Position numbers and translations under genes: made by a program. DNA of 64,000 nt. It comes from Rhodobacterales bacterium RIFCSPHIGHO2_02_FULL_62_130. Its GTDB lineage: Bacteria > Pseudomonadota > Alphaproteobacteria > Rhodobacterales > Rhodobacteraceae. Below the pieces are notes generated by a model. That model saw nothing but the letters and a program-made list of their open reading frames with translations. It had not been told where the DNA came from and searched no databases. The DNA lies in contig MHZT01000035.1 of assembly GCA_001828855.1 (NCBI GenBank), positions 141,380-205,379 of the forward strand. The letters run 5' to 3'. The first letter of the stretch is position 1. Each line of letters opens with the position of its first letter. Shown one piece after another: positions 17,685 through 26,478 of the stretch.

Positions 17685-20180
17685 ATGAAAACCCATGTCA
17701 AAGCTCTGGTCGTCGGCGGTGGTGCCGTCGGTAATGGCATCGCCTATCACCTTGCCAAAGCAGGCTGGGATACGATGCTGGTGGAACGCGACGAGCTGAC
17801 CTCCGGCTCGACCTGGCACGCCGCCGGCCTGCTGCCGCTCTTCAACATGAGCTTTGCGACCACCCACATCCACAAATACTCGGTCGATTTCTACAAATCG
17901 CTCGAGGCTGAAACCGGCCTGAACGCAGGCTTCGCGGTGGTGGGCAACCTGCGCATGGCCCAGCGTCAGGAACGCATGGACGAATACATGCTTTATTCCT
18001 CGGTCGCGGAAACGGCAGGGGTTTACCACGAATTCCTGACGCCAAAGGAAATGAAAGACCGCTGGCCGCTGCTGCGTACCGATGATCTGGTCGGCGCGCT
18101 TTATCACCCGCAGGATGGCTACATTAACCCCGCCGACGTGACCCAAGCGATGGCCAAGGGCGCGCGCCAGCATGGTGCCACGATCGAGCGCAAGATTCAG
18201 GTCGACGGCTATCGCTGGACCGGTTCGGAATGGATCGTCTCCTGCACCCGCATGGTGGACAAGGGCGGCAATCTTGTGGCGTCCGAAGAAAAGTTCGAAA
18301 TCCATGCCGAGCATGTGGTGACGGCCACCGGCAACCATGCCCAACGCACCGCGCGCCTTTTGGGGATCAAGATTCCGGCGATTCCGGTGGAACACCAGTT
18401 CATCGTGACCGAACCCGATCCGATGCTGCAGGAATACCGCAAGAACAACCCCGAGCACCCTGTCCTGCGCGACGCCGATGCCAAGTGGTATGTCCGCGAA
18501 GAGCGCGGCGGCTGGATTCTGGGGCCTTACGAAAAGGGCGCTCCGGCACGCTTCGAATACAACGTCCCCGACAGCTTCCGCGCCGACCTGTTCCCGCTGG
18601 ACCTTGAGCGGATCGAAGCCGAATACATGTCGATGATCCACCGCCTGCCGTCGTCGGAAGTGGTTGGCCTGAAGGACGATTTCAACGGCCCGATCTGCTA
18701 CACGCCCGATGGCAACCCGCTGGTCGGCCCCGTTCCGGGCCTTCGGAACATGTGGATTGCCGAAGGCTTCTCCTTCGGGATCACCGCTGCGGGTGGCACC
18801 GGCTATTACCTTGCCCAGATGATGGTGAACGGCGAGGCCGAGATCGACATGGCGTCGCTTGACCCGCGTCGCTATGGCAACTGGATGACCACCGAATACG
18901 CGGCCCGCAAGAACGAAGAGTGCTATGATCACGTCTTCATCCTGCACCACCCCGATGAAGAACGCGAAGCCTGCCGCCCGCTGCGCACCGCCCCCGTCTA
19001 TGATCGCCAGAAGGCGCTTGGCGCGCAGTTCGGTCAGGTGAACGGCTGGGAGCGCCCGATCTACTACGGCCCGCTGAATGCGCCCGAAGATTTCGACCAC
19101 AATTCCCGCAGCTTCCGTCGCGGCGGCTGGTGGCAATATGCGGTCGACGAGGCCAAGGCCATCCGCGAAACCGCCGGTCTGATCGACGCCACCGCCTTTA
19201 CCAAGCATGTCGTCAAAGGACCCGGTGCGACCGCCTTCCTTGACTGGTTCACCTGCAACGCGCTGCCGAAAGTGGGCCGGATCAACCTGACCTATGCGCT
19301 GACGCCGGCTGGCACCACCCGCACCGAGTATACCATCGTGCGGAATGGCGAGAATGACTACTATCTGGTGTCGGCAGGCGCGTGGACGGCCTATGACGCC
19401 GACTATCTGCGGAAATGTGCCGAGGATATGGCCCCGAAATTCGGCTATATCGAAATCCATGACGTCACCACCCAATGGGGCGTGTTCGCCATCGCAGGGC
19501 CGAACAGCCGCAAGATTCTGGCGGAACTGATCAAGGACGCCGATCCTGCAACCGCGCTGTCGAACAAGCGGTTCCCGTGGCTCTCGGCGCGGAAGATCGA
19601 GTTGGGCATGTGCCCTGTGAACGCGATCCGTGTGGCCTATACCGGTGAACTTGGCTGGGAACTGCACCACCCGATCGAGATGCAGCGTTACCTGTGGGAT
19701 CAACTGCTGAAGGCAGGCGAGAAACATGGGATGAAACTGGTCGGCGCACGGGCGCAGAACTGGTTGCGGCAGGAGAAATCCTATCGGGCGTTCGGGAACG
19801 AGTTGGGCCGCGACGCGACCCCGCTGGAAGCCGCGCTGGACCGCTTTGTCGATCTGTCCAAGGATTTCCAGGGCAAGCAGGCGATGCTGGACGTGGGCAT
19901 CCGCAGCAAATGCGTGACCCTGCTGATCGACGGGCCTGCGGATACCGATCCGTGGGGCAAGGAGGCGCTGGTTCTGAACGGCGAGAAGATCGGGCGTTTG
20001 ACCTCGGGCGGCTATTCGGTGGCCTTTGGCAAGCAGATCGGGATGGGTTATGTGCGGCCCGATCTGGCGGTGACGGGACAGAAGCTTCAGGTTCGGATGA
20101 ACCGCGAGCTTTGGGATTGTGTGATCACCGAGGATAGCCCGTTTGATCCGAGCAACGCCCGCATCCGCATCGACGGGTAA
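17685..20180 (+). CDS. Dimethylglycine/sarcosine dehydrogenase-like flavoenzyme
   Basis: 831 residues, fusion of an N-terminal FAD-dependent DAO domain (about 1-370; LVVGGGAVGNGIAYHLAKAG, then GSTWHAAGLLPLF, the covalent-FAD type SxWHAAG motif) and C-terminal GcvT folate-binding domains (about 430-830; TRTEYTIVR, GELGWELHHPIEMQ, FGNELGRDATPLEAAL). Such enzymes demethylate dimethylglycine, sarcosine or related N-methyl compounds and pass the one-carbon unit to tetrahydrofolate. The exact substrate cannot be fixed. The start is MKTHVKALVVGGG; upstream codons are repeat-derived. It is monocistronic, with a strong terminator after it. Confidence 0.85.
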   Translation: MKTHVKALVVGGGAVGNGIAYHLAKAGWDTMLVERDELTSGSTWHAAGLLPLFNMSFATTHIHKYSVDFYKSLEAETGLNAGFAVVGNLRMAQRQERMDEYMLYSSVAETAGVYHEFLTPKEMKDRWPLLRTDDLVGALYHPQDGYINPADVTQAMAKGARQHGATIERKIQVDGYRWTGSEWIVSCTRMVDKGGNLVASEEKFEIHAEHVVTATGNHAQRTARLLGIKIPAIPVEHQFIVTEPDPMLQEYRKNNPEHPVLRDADAKWYVREERGGWILGPYEKGAPARFEYNVPDSFRADLFPLDLERIEAEYMSMIHRLPSSEVVGLKDDFNGPICYTPDGNPLVGPVPGLRNMWIAEGFSFGITAAGGTGYYLAQMMVNGEAEIDMASLDPRRYGNWMTTEYAARKNEECYDHVFILHHPDEEREACRPLRTAPVYDRQKALGAQFGQVNGWERPIYYGPLNAPEDFDHNSRSFRRGGWWQYAVDEAKAIRETAGLIDATAFTKHVVKGPGATAFLDWFTCNALPKVGRINLTYALTPAGTTRTEYTIVRNGENDYYLVSAGAWTAYDADYLRKCAEDMAPKFGYIEIHDVTTQWGVFAIAGPNSRKILAELIKDADPATALSNKRFPWLSARKIELGMCPVNAIRVAYTGELGWELHHPIEMQRYLWDQLLKAGEKHGMKLVGARAQNWLRQEKSYRAFGNELGRDATPLEAALDRFVDLSKDFQGKQAMLDVGIRSKCVTLLIDGPADTDPWGKEALVLNGEKIGRLTSGGYSVAFGKQIGMGYVRPDLAVTGQKLQVRMNRELWDCVITEDSPFDPSNARIRIDG

Positions 20181-20193
20181 GGCGAGAATAGGA

Positions 20194-20222
20194 AAGGTCC
20201 CAACTCGGGACCTTTTTTATGT
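20194..20222 (+). terminator. Rho-independent terminator
   Basis: GGTCCC-AACTC-GGGACC stem followed by TTTTTT, 14 bases after the flavoenzyme stop. Textbook form. Confidence 0.88.
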
Positions 20223-20276
20223 GTTCGGAATCAAGATCTTGACTGTGCGCGTTAACGAATTTTTAACGGTTGAACC

Positions 20277-20309
20277 AAAAAGGGCGGCCCTGTTGGGCCG
20301 CCCTTTTCT
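20277..20309 (-). terminator. Rho-independent terminator, bidirectional form
   Basis: An AAAAGGGCGGCCC/GGGCCGCCCTTTT stem with loop TGTT, beyond the 3' end of the minus-strand EF-hand gene. The A and T runs on both sides allow it to act in either direction. Confidence 0.85.
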
Positions 20310-20324
20310 TGTCTGGGGCAGGGA

Positions 20325-20837
20325 TCAGTTCTGGCCGAAATCGTCGGCCATCACCTTGCCGTCGCCGTTGCGGTCCATCATGGCGATCCAGTCGGGGGTT
20401 TTGGCCATGAATTCTTCGCGGGTCACAAAGCCGTCGCCATCAGCATCGTTGAAGCCGCGCTGCATTCCGCCTTCTTCGCCACCCATCTGGCCGCCCATGC
20501 CAATGCCGTGACCTTTGCCCTTGCCTTTACCCATGCCCTGACCCGCACCAGCGCCTTGGCCCATGCCAGCGCCCATTTCTTCCTGCATCTGGGCCTGATC
20601 GGTGGCGCGCATTTCATCGAACAGGGCGTATTCTTCGGCAGACAGCTTGCCGTCTTCGTCGGCGTCAAACGAGGTGAACACATCGCCGCGTTTGGTCGTG
20701 GCTTCTTCCAGCGTTACGACGCCATCGCCATCCTGATCCCAGTTCGAGATGAAATGGGCGCCGTGTCCGCTGCCTTGGGCAAAGGCAGTTGCGGTGGACA
20801 GCAGCAGGGCGGCGGTTGCAAGTGTCAGTCGGGTCAT
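20325..20837 (-). CDS. Exported EF-hand calcium-binding protein
   Basis: 170 residues. A signal peptide (MTRLTLATAALLLSTATAFA) precedes EF-hand loops: NWDQDGDGVVTLEE, SFDADEDGKLSAEE, NDADGDGFVTREE and MDRNGDGKVMADD. Between the second and third loops is a Gly/Met/Lys low-complexity stretch (about residues 88-122). The four loops suggest two EF-hand pairs. It is probably periplasmic or secreted and binds Ca2+. Function is otherwise unknown. It has its own terminator. Confidence 0.82.
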   Translation of the reverse strand: MTRLTLATAALLLSTATAFAQGSGHGAHFISNWDQDGDGVVTLEEATTKRGDVFTSFDADEDGKLSAEEYALFDEMRATDQAQMQEEMGAGMGQGAGAGQGMGKGKGKGHGIGMGGQMGGEEGGMQRGFNDADGDGFVTREEFMAKTPDWIAMMDRNGDGKVMADDFGQN

Positions 20838-20943
20838 GGGTTTTCCTTACATTCCAATATTAATATATAATGATACGGCTGGGCTGTCCGGTTCCGTCGC
20901 AAGAATTTCAGGAAATTCACGCGACGGGATTTTCAGCACGGCA

Positions 20944-21288
20944 TCACGCTGCGGGTGCGGTCATCTCGTCCCATGCGGCAAGGGCGTGGGCGGCATACAT
21001 CAGGGCAGGGCCGCCGCCCATCTGGATGCACATCGCCATGACCGAGCTGAGGTCTTCGCGGGTGGCTCCGGCGCGGATCAGGGCCTCGACGTGGAAATTC
21101 ACGCAAGGCTCGCAACGCTGGGTGATGGCGATGGCCAGCGCCACATATTCACGCTCTTTCACCGAGAGCGTGCCTTCTTCTTTCGCGGCTTTGGACAGTT
21201 GCGCGAAGCCAGCAGCGGTTTCGGGAATCAGCTTGTTCATCACCCGCAATTCGGCGCGCATCTCGGCGGTTTTGGCTTTGTAGCTCAT
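20944..21288 (-). CDS. Carboxymuconolactone decarboxylase/AhpD-like protein
   Basis: 114 residues of the CMD/AhpD fold. The redox pair and proton relay are seen in QRCEPCVNFHVEALIRAGAT (CxxC followed by His three residues later). Members with the CxxC pair usually act as peroxidase-type antioxidant proteins and not as decarboxylases. The chosen start MSYKAKTAEM has GGAG about 8 bases upstream; the ORF can be extended 25 residues but without similarity. Located 89 bases after the DUF938 gene on the same strand. Confidence 0.82.
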   Translation of the reverse strand: MSYKAKTAEMRAELRVMNKLIPETAAGFAQLSKAAKEEGTLSVKEREYVALAIAITQRCEPCVNFHVEALIRAGATREDLSSVMAMCIQMGGGPALMYAAHALAAWDEMTAPAA

Positions 21289-21377
21289 CTGGACACTCCT
21301 TCTTTGGGGGGAGTGTGTCAGCGTAGACGGTGGGGTGCCTTGATCTGGATCATACAAATTCAAATAACTGAATATGA

Positions 21378-22013
21378 TTAGCGCCGCGCCACCAGCATCA
21401 GATTATTGGCGGGCATCGGCTGGGCGGTGGTGGTCAACCCGTAGGAGGCAAGGCGGGCGGTGACGCTGGCCAAGTCCTTGTAGCCTATGGCCGGATCTTG
21501 GGCCTGAAGGCTGGCATGAAAGGCAGCGTCACCGTCCGAGGTTGCAAGGCCATCGCGCAGGAAGGGACCGTAGATCAGCAGCACGCCGGATGGGGACAGG
21601 GCGCGGGCGGCCTGATCGAGCAGGGTTTCCACAGCGGGGGCAGGGATCAGGTGCAGCAGGTTCACGATCAGGATGGCGTCTTGGTTCGGCCAGTCGGCGG
21701 ACCAGTCGGGGCGGGTGGCATCCAGCACCACGGGCGCGCGCAGGTTCGGGCCAGCGGTGGCGCGCCATGCGGTGATCGAGGCCAGATTGTCGGGGTTCAC
21801 GTCTGTTGGCTGCCAGTCGATCTGCGGCAGGGCTGCGGAAAATTCGGCAGCGTGCTGGCCCGTTCCTGCGGCGATTTCCAGCAGACGGCCCTGCGGCGGA
21901 AGCTCGGTCCGCAGCATGGCCAAGATCGGCGCGGCATTGCGCGCAGCAGAGGGTGCGTGGCGGCGGCCATCGGGGGAGGTTTCGGCCCCGCTATCGGGCA
22001 GGCGGAGAGTCAT
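21378..22013 (-). CDS. DUF938 SAM-dependent methyltransferase-like protein
   Basis: 211 residues. The SAM-binding motif is LLEIAAGTGQHAAEFSAALP followed by WQPTDVNPDN; YGPFLRDG and a SDGDAAFHASLQAQDP-like motif match DUF938. The methyl acceptor is unknown. The start overlaps the stop of the FAD oxidoreductase upstream by 4 bases (ATGA), implying coupled translation. Confidence 0.83.
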   Translation of the reverse strand: MTLRLPDSGAETSPDGRRHAPSAARNAAPILAMLRTELPPQGRLLEIAAGTGQHAAEFSAALPQIDWQPTDVNPDNLASITAWRATAGPNLRAPVVLDATRPDWSADWPNQDAILIVNLLHLIPAPAVETLLDQAARALSPSGVLLIYGPFLRDGLATSDGDAAFHASLQAQDPAIGYKDLASVTARLASYGLTTTAQPMPANNLMLVARR

Positions 22014-23086
22014 CCGAAGCGGGCCGGTGACAGGGCTGCGATCAGATCGGCGGACAGCGCGGGGGCGGTGCCTGTCAGCAGATCGGCGGCAAGCTGGCTG
22101 GCCCCCGGCGCGGATTGAAAGCCGTAACCGCCTTGGCCTGCCAGCCAGAAGAAGGAGGGATCGCGGGCGTCGCGGCCAATCACCAGCACGCGGTCGGGCG
22201 AAAAGGTGCGAAGGCCGGCCCAGTTGGAAATCAGGCGTGTGACGGGTTCGGTCACCATTTCCTCATAGCGGGACAGGCCTTCGGCCAGCACCATATCGTC
22301 GGCCCAAGCGTCATGCGGGGCCATCGGGTGTTCCTCGGCGGGCGATACGATCAGCGCGCCTGCGTCGGGTTTGGCATACCATGTCTCGCCACAGCCGAAC
22401 ATCATCGGCCAGCCCGAAACATCATGGCCGCCGGGGGCGGGGATGCGGGCCATCGAGCGGCGGTTGGGCTGGAAGCCAAGCGGTTTGATGCCCGCCAAGG
22501 CTGCGACCTCATCAACCCAAGCGCCTGCCGCGTTGATCAGGGTGGCGGCGGTATAGCTGCCGGTGGCGGTGGTGACGCGCCAGCCTGCGCCATCCTTGGC
22601 AATGGTGGTGACGCGGGCATTGGTCAGGATTTGCGCGCCGTGGCTGCGGGCGGTTTTGGCGAAGCCTTGCAGCAGAAGATCGGTGTCGATGTCCCATGCG
22701 TGGGTGGCATGGGCGGCGTGAGTGACAATGGCGGGGTTCAGGATCGGCACGATGGCGCGGGCCTCGTCCATGCTGATGCGGTCCAGATGCATGGTGGCGA
22801 TGTCATGGGCAAAGGCGTCGGCCTGATCGGCGCGGCCAAGGATCATCAGCCCGCGCGGGGTCAACATGTCCTTGATGCTGCGGAAATAATCCCCCGAGGC
22901 CAGCGACAGCTCCACCACCGCAGGCAGGCCATAGCGCGGCTCATAGAGCGCGGCAGAGCGGCCCGAGGCGTGGTGGGCAAGGTTGGCTTCCGCCTCCAGC
23001 ACGATCACGCGGCCATGCGGGGCCAGACGCGCTGCGGCAGAAACTCCGGCGATCCCGCCCCCGATGATCAGAAACTCCGCGTCCAT
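22010..23086 (-). CDS. FAD-dependent oxidoreductase, DAO family
   Basis: 358 residues. The dinucleotide-binding motif is EFLIIGGGIAGVSAAARLAP, with HHASGRSAALYEPRYG after it, and the C-terminal FFWLAGQGGYGFQSAPGASQ is the conserved FAD tail. It resembles glycine/D-amino-acid oxidase-like deaminating enzymes of the DadA/glycerol-3-phosphate group. The substrate is unknown. Start chosen at MDAEFLIIGG. It overlaps the DUF938 gene by 4 bases, so the two form a small operon separated from the BMP operon by a terminator. Confidence 0.82.
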   Translation of the reverse strand: MDAEFLIIGGGIAGVSAAARLAPHGRVIVLEAEANLAHHASGRSAALYEPRYGLPAVVELSLASGDYFRSIKDMLTPRGLMILGRADQADAFAHDIATMHLDRISMDEARAIVPILNPAIVTHAAHATHAWDIDTDLLLQGFAKTARSHGAQILTNARVTTIAKDGAGWRVTTATGSYTAATLINAAGAWVDEVAALAGIKPLGFQPNRRSMARIPAPGGHDVSGWPMMFGCGETWYAKPDAGALIVSPAEEHPMAPHDAWADDMVLAEGLSRYEEMVTEPVTRLISNWAGLRTFSPDRVLVIGRDARDPSFFWLAGQGGYGFQSAPGASQLAADLLTGTAPALSADLIAALSPARFG

Positions 23087-23184
23087 GTCAGCTCCCAGAT
23101 TTGGCCCCTTGGTTTGGCGCAACTATCGGTGGCAGGGCGGCGGGATGCAACGGGGAGGCACGGGCAAACTGCCGGATTTACACC

Positions 23185-23215
23185 GAAAAAGGCCCGCACA
23201 TTGGCGGGCCTTTCC
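23185..23215 (-). terminator. Rho-independent terminator of the nucleoside-importer operon
   Basis: A GGCCCGCCAATGTGCGGGCC stem-loop followed on the minus strand by TTTTTC, about 35 bases after the BMP gene. It separates the importer operon from the FAD oxidoreductase gene. Confidence 0.85.
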
Positions 23216-23247
23216 GGTCATTGTGTCAGGTGCTTATGGCGGCCAGA

Positions 23248-24321
23248 TTACTGGGGAATCTCGCCTTCGATGCCTTCGACGTAGAAGTTCAGGCCTGCAA
23301 GGGTGCCATCATCCGCCACTTCGCCATCCGCCAGCCAGACCGAGCCGTCCTGCTTGTTCAGCGGGCCGGTGAAGGGGTGATACGAGCCGTCGCCGATCGA
23401 GGTGGCCAGCGCTTCGGCCTCGGCCTTGACCTCGGCGGGAACGGCGTCGGTGATCTCGCCGATCAGCACTTCGCCACCGCCGATGCCGGCCCATGTGTCT
23501 TTCTGCGCATAGGTGCCGTCCAGCAGCGCGCCGACACGTTCGACGTAATACGGACCCCAGTTGTCGATGATCGCCGACACGCGCGGGCTGGGCTTATATT
23601 CGGCCATATCGGACGCCTGACCAAAGCCGATCACGCCGGGGGTCTTGGCGGCCTCGGCCAGCGGTGCGGTGGAGTCGGTGTGCTGCAGGATCACGTCCAC
23701 GCCCTGTTCGATCAGCGCCTTGGCGGCATCGGCCTCTTTGGCGGGATCAAACCAGGTATAGGCCCAGACCACCGACATGGTGACATCGGGGTTCACCTTT
23801 TTGGCGTGGATGAACGAGGCGTTGATGCCCTGAATCACCTCGGGGATCGGGAACGACCCGATATAGCCGATCTTGTTCGATTTGGTCATGCGGCCTGCGA
23901 TGGTGCCGGTGACGGCGCGGCCTTCGTAGAAGCGGGCGTTGTAGGTGGAAACGTTGGCAGAATCGCGCTTATACCCCGTGGCATGTTCGAACATGATGTC
24001 GGGGAACTTGGCGGCCACGGCATTGGTGGCATCCATATAGCCGAAGGACGTGGTGAAGATGATCTTGCAGCCCGACAGCGCCATCTGGGTCAGCACACGT
24101 TCCGCATCCGCGCCCTCTGGCACGTTTTCCTGATAGGCGGTTTCCACCTTGTCGCCGAAGGCTTTCTCGACGTCCAGACGGCCCTGGTCATGCTGGAAAG
24201 TCCAGCCGCCGTCGCCGATCGGGCCGACGTAAACAAAGCAGGCTTTCAGCTTGTCCTGCGCAGCGGCGGCACTGGCAAAGGCCAGCACGGCGGCGGTGGC
24301 CAGAAGGGTTTTTCTAAGCAT
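23248..24321 (-). CDS. BMP-family nucleoside ABC transporter substrate-binding protein
   Basis: 357 residues. A signal peptide (MLRKTLLATAAVLAFASAAA) is followed by the BMP/PnrA fold: VYVGPIGDGGWTFQHDQGR, the IFTTSFGYMDA motif and EGRAVTGTIAGRM. There is no lipobox cysteine, so the protein is probably a soluble periplasmic binder and not a lipoprotein. In this family the ligand is usually a purine nucleoside or base. It is the last gene of the operon that also holds two permeases, a dual ATPase and xanthine dehydrogenase, which supports a purine ligand. Confidence 0.88.
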   Translation of the reverse strand: MLRKTLLATAAVLAFASAAAAQDKLKACFVYVGPIGDGGWTFQHDQGRLDVEKAFGDKVETAYQENVPEGADAERVLTQMALSGCKIIFTTSFGYMDATNAVAAKFPDIMFEHATGYKRDSANVSTYNARFYEGRAVTGTIAGRMTKSNKIGYIGSFPIPEVIQGINASFIHAKKVNPDVTMSVVWAYTWFDPAKEADAAKALIEQGVDVILQHTDSTAPLAEAAKTPGVIGFGQASDMAEYKPSPRVSAIIDNWGPYYVERVGALLDGTYAQKDTWAGIGGGEVLIGEITDAVPAEVKAEAEALATSIGDGSYHPFTGPLNKQDGSVWLADGEVADDGTLAGLNFYVEGIEGEIPQ

Positions 24322-24373
24322 AGGTCGTCTCCCGTTGGTTGGGGCTGTTGCCGCCCCGGTTGATATTGGCCTC

Positions 24374-25306
24374 TTAGCGCGAGGCATGAAAATTTTGGCC
24401 CAAAGCCGCAGGTGCGTTCAGCGCGCGGCCCTTGCCAGAGGACATGATAACCAGCACCACGATGGTTATCAGATATGGCGACATCGACAAGTATTCGACC
24501 GGAATCGACGACCCTGCCGCCTGCAGATTAAGCTGCAATACGGTGATGCCGCCGAAAAGATAGGCGCCGACCAGCACGCGCCACGGTTTCCAGCTTGCAA
24601 AGACCACTATGGCCAGCGCGATCCAGCCCGCGCCTGCGGTGATGCCGTCGGTCCATTGCGGCACGCGCACAAGGCTGATGTAGGCCCCACCCATTCCCGC
24701 CATCGCCCCGCCAAACAGGATTGCCAAAAGGCGGATGCGCTGCACCTTGTAGCCAAGGGCGTGGGCGGCCTCGTGGTTTTCGCCGACGGCGCGCAGGATC
24801 AGGCCAAGGCGGGCCTTTTTCAGCACCCAAGCCACGGCGGCAATCAGCAGGATTGAGAAATACACCACCCAATCGTGCTGAAACAGGACCACGCCAAGAC
24901 CGGGAATATCGGCAAGGGGACCGAACGGCACCTCGGGGGTCAGCGGCGGCTTGATGCCGACATAGGATTGTCCGATCAGGCTGGACAGGCCAAGCCCGAA
25001 CAGGGTCAGCGCAAGGCCGGTGGCCACCTGATTGGCCAGCAGGCTTTGGGTCAGAAACGCAAAGATCAGGCTTAGGGCCGCGCCACCCGCCGCCCCGCCG
25101 ACAAAGCCCAGATAGGGATTGCTGGTCTCGACTGCGGTCACAAAGCCGCAGATCGCCCCCATGATCATCATGCCTTCGACGCCCAGATTGAGAACGCCCG
25201 CCTTTTCGACCACCAACTCGCCAATTGCGGCCAGAATGATCGGCACCGAGGCCACCATCAAAGACGCCACCAGAACAAAGGGGTTGATTGATCCGAAATC
25301 CATCAT
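24374..25306 (-). CDS. Nucleoside ABC transporter permease (second)
   Basis: 310 residues, BPD_transp_2 family, 8-10 hydrophobic helices. Motifs include ELVVEKAGVLNLGVEGMM and GENHEAAHALGYKVQRIRLL, the latter the cytoplasmic coupling loop of this family. It pairs with the longer permease gene just upstream in transcription (ATGA overlap). Two adjacent ATG codons are possible starts; the first overlaps the upstream stop and is preferred. Confidence 0.9.
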   Translation of the reverse strand: MMDFGSINPFVLVASLMVASVPIILAAIGELVVEKAGVLNLGVEGMMIMGAICGFVTAVETSNPYLGFVGGAAGGAALSLIFAFLTQSLLANQVATGLALTLFGLGLSSLIGQSYVGIKPPLTPEVPFGPLADIPGLGVVLFQHDWVVYFSILLIAAVAWVLKKARLGLILRAVGENHEAAHALGYKVQRIRLLAILFGGAMAGMGGAYISLVRVPQWTDGITAGAGWIALAIVVFASWKPWRVLVGAYLFGGITVLQLNLQAAGSSIPVEYLSMSPYLITIVVLVIMSSGKGRALNAPAALGQNFHASR

Positions 25307-26385
25307 TTCACTCCGGTAAACAGGCGAAAGCGGTAGTTGGTCAGCAAATCCACGGCGAGAAGGAAGAACAAAAGCATGCCCTGAAAGGCCTGAATGGCCG
25401 CCGAGGGCAGGCCCAGCATGAATTGCGCCAACTCGCCACCGATATAGGTCAGCGCCATCAACAGGCCCGCCAGCAGGATGCCCACGGGGTTCAGGCGGCC
25501 AAGGAAGGCCACGATGATGGCGGTAAAGCCGTAGCCCACGTTGAAATCGATGCTGATCTGGCCTGCGGGTCCAGAGACTTCGAACAACCCCGCCAGTCCC
25601 GCCAGCGCGCCGGAAATGCCCATGCAGAGCAGCACCAGTGCGGTGGGGCTGACGCCGTGGAACCGCGCGGCGCGGGGGGCTTGGCCTGCCAGCTTGATCT
25701 GGAAGCCAAGGATATGGCGTTGCAGCAGGATATAGGCGGCAATCACCGCGACAAAGGCCGCGACCACGCCCCAATGCATGCCGGTGCCTGCGATCAGTTC
25801 GGGGTTTGACGCTGCCGGATATTGCGACAGGTTGCGGCTGCCCGGAAAGCCGGACCCTTCGGGGTTTCGCAGCAATCCCAAGGACATCGAGGCCAGAATA
25901 TTCTGCGCGATATAGACCATCAGCAAGGAGACAAGGATTTCATTGGTGTTGAAATGTGTCTTGAGCAGCGCAGGGATCATCGCCCAAAGCCAGCCCCCGA
26001 ACGCCCCCGCGATCACCATCAGCGGAAAGATATACCACGCCTCAAGGGGGTAGAACGCCAGCCCCGCGCCCGCGCCAAAGATGGCCCCCATGATATACTG
26101 GCCTTCGGCGCCGATGTTCCAGATGCCGGCGCGGAACCCCAGCGACAGCCCCACCGCGATCAGGATCAGCGGCCCCGCCTTGACCAGAAGCTGCGGGCGG
26201 GAATAGGCGGCGAAATCGGGGTTGAACAGCGGGTCCCAGAAGATGGTGCGGATCGCCTCGACAGGGTTCTTGCCAAGGATGGCAAACATGATCCCCCCCG
26301 CGATCATGGTCAGCACCACCGCCACGATGGGGGTGGCAATCTGCCAGAACTTCGACGGGGTGGGTCTTTTTTCCAGCCGGATCAT
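25303..26385 (-). CDS. Nucleoside ABC transporter permease (first)
   Basis: 360 residues, BPD_transp_2 family. Visible are ILIAVGLSLGFRAGIWNIGA with EGQYIMGAIFGAGAG, and the coupling loop GQAPRAARFHGVSPTALVLL. It forms the channel heterodimer with the next permease. The ATPase gene upstream ends 93 bases before its start; that gap contains a copy of dispersed repeat family 1 (26410-26472), so the operon message includes a strong hairpin here. Confidence 0.9.
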   Translation of the reverse strand: MIRLEKRPTPSKFWQIATPIVAVVLTMIAGGIMFAILGKNPVEAIRTIFWDPLFNPDFAAYSRPQLLVKAGPLILIAVGLSLGFRAGIWNIGAEGQYIMGAIFGAGAGLAFYPLEAWYIFPLMVIAGAFGGWLWAMIPALLKTHFNTNEILVSLLMVYIAQNILASMSLGLLRNPEGSGFPGSRNLSQYPAASNPELIAGTGMHWGVVAAFVAVIAAYILLQRHILGFQIKLAGQAPRAARFHGVSPTALVLLCMGISGALAGLAGLFEVSGPAGQISIDFNVGYGFTAIIVAFLGRLNPVGILLAGLLMALTYIGGELAQFMLGLPSAAIQAFQGMLLFFLLAVDLLTNYRFRLFTGVK

Positions 26386-26409
26386 CGTCTTGTCACCTTT
26401 CCGGCTTTC

Positions 26410-26472
26410 ATCTTGGTTAAAATACTCTCGGGGGGTGAGGCCGCAGGCCGAGGGGGGCAGACAGCCCCCTGC
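26410..26472 (+). repeat. Dispersed palindromic element, family 1, copy d
   Basis: TTAAAATACTCTCGGGGGG head, the GAGGCCGCAGGCC(GA) hairpin, then GGGGGGCAGACAGCCCCCT. It sits inside the importer operon between ATPase and permease genes, in antisense orientation to their transcription, where its hairpins could affect the balance of the two parts of the message. Confidence 0.65.
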
Positions 26473-26478
26473 TGTGCG

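Noticed and set aside
17439..19727. 762-codon minus-strand frame opposite the dimethylglycine dehydrogenase-like gene
   Set aside because: Antisense shadow; the plus strand holds clear FAD and GcvT motifs.
23101..24363. Long plus-strand frame across the BMP gene
   Set aside because: Antisense shadow of a gene with signal peptide and BMP motifs; it also crosses a terminator.
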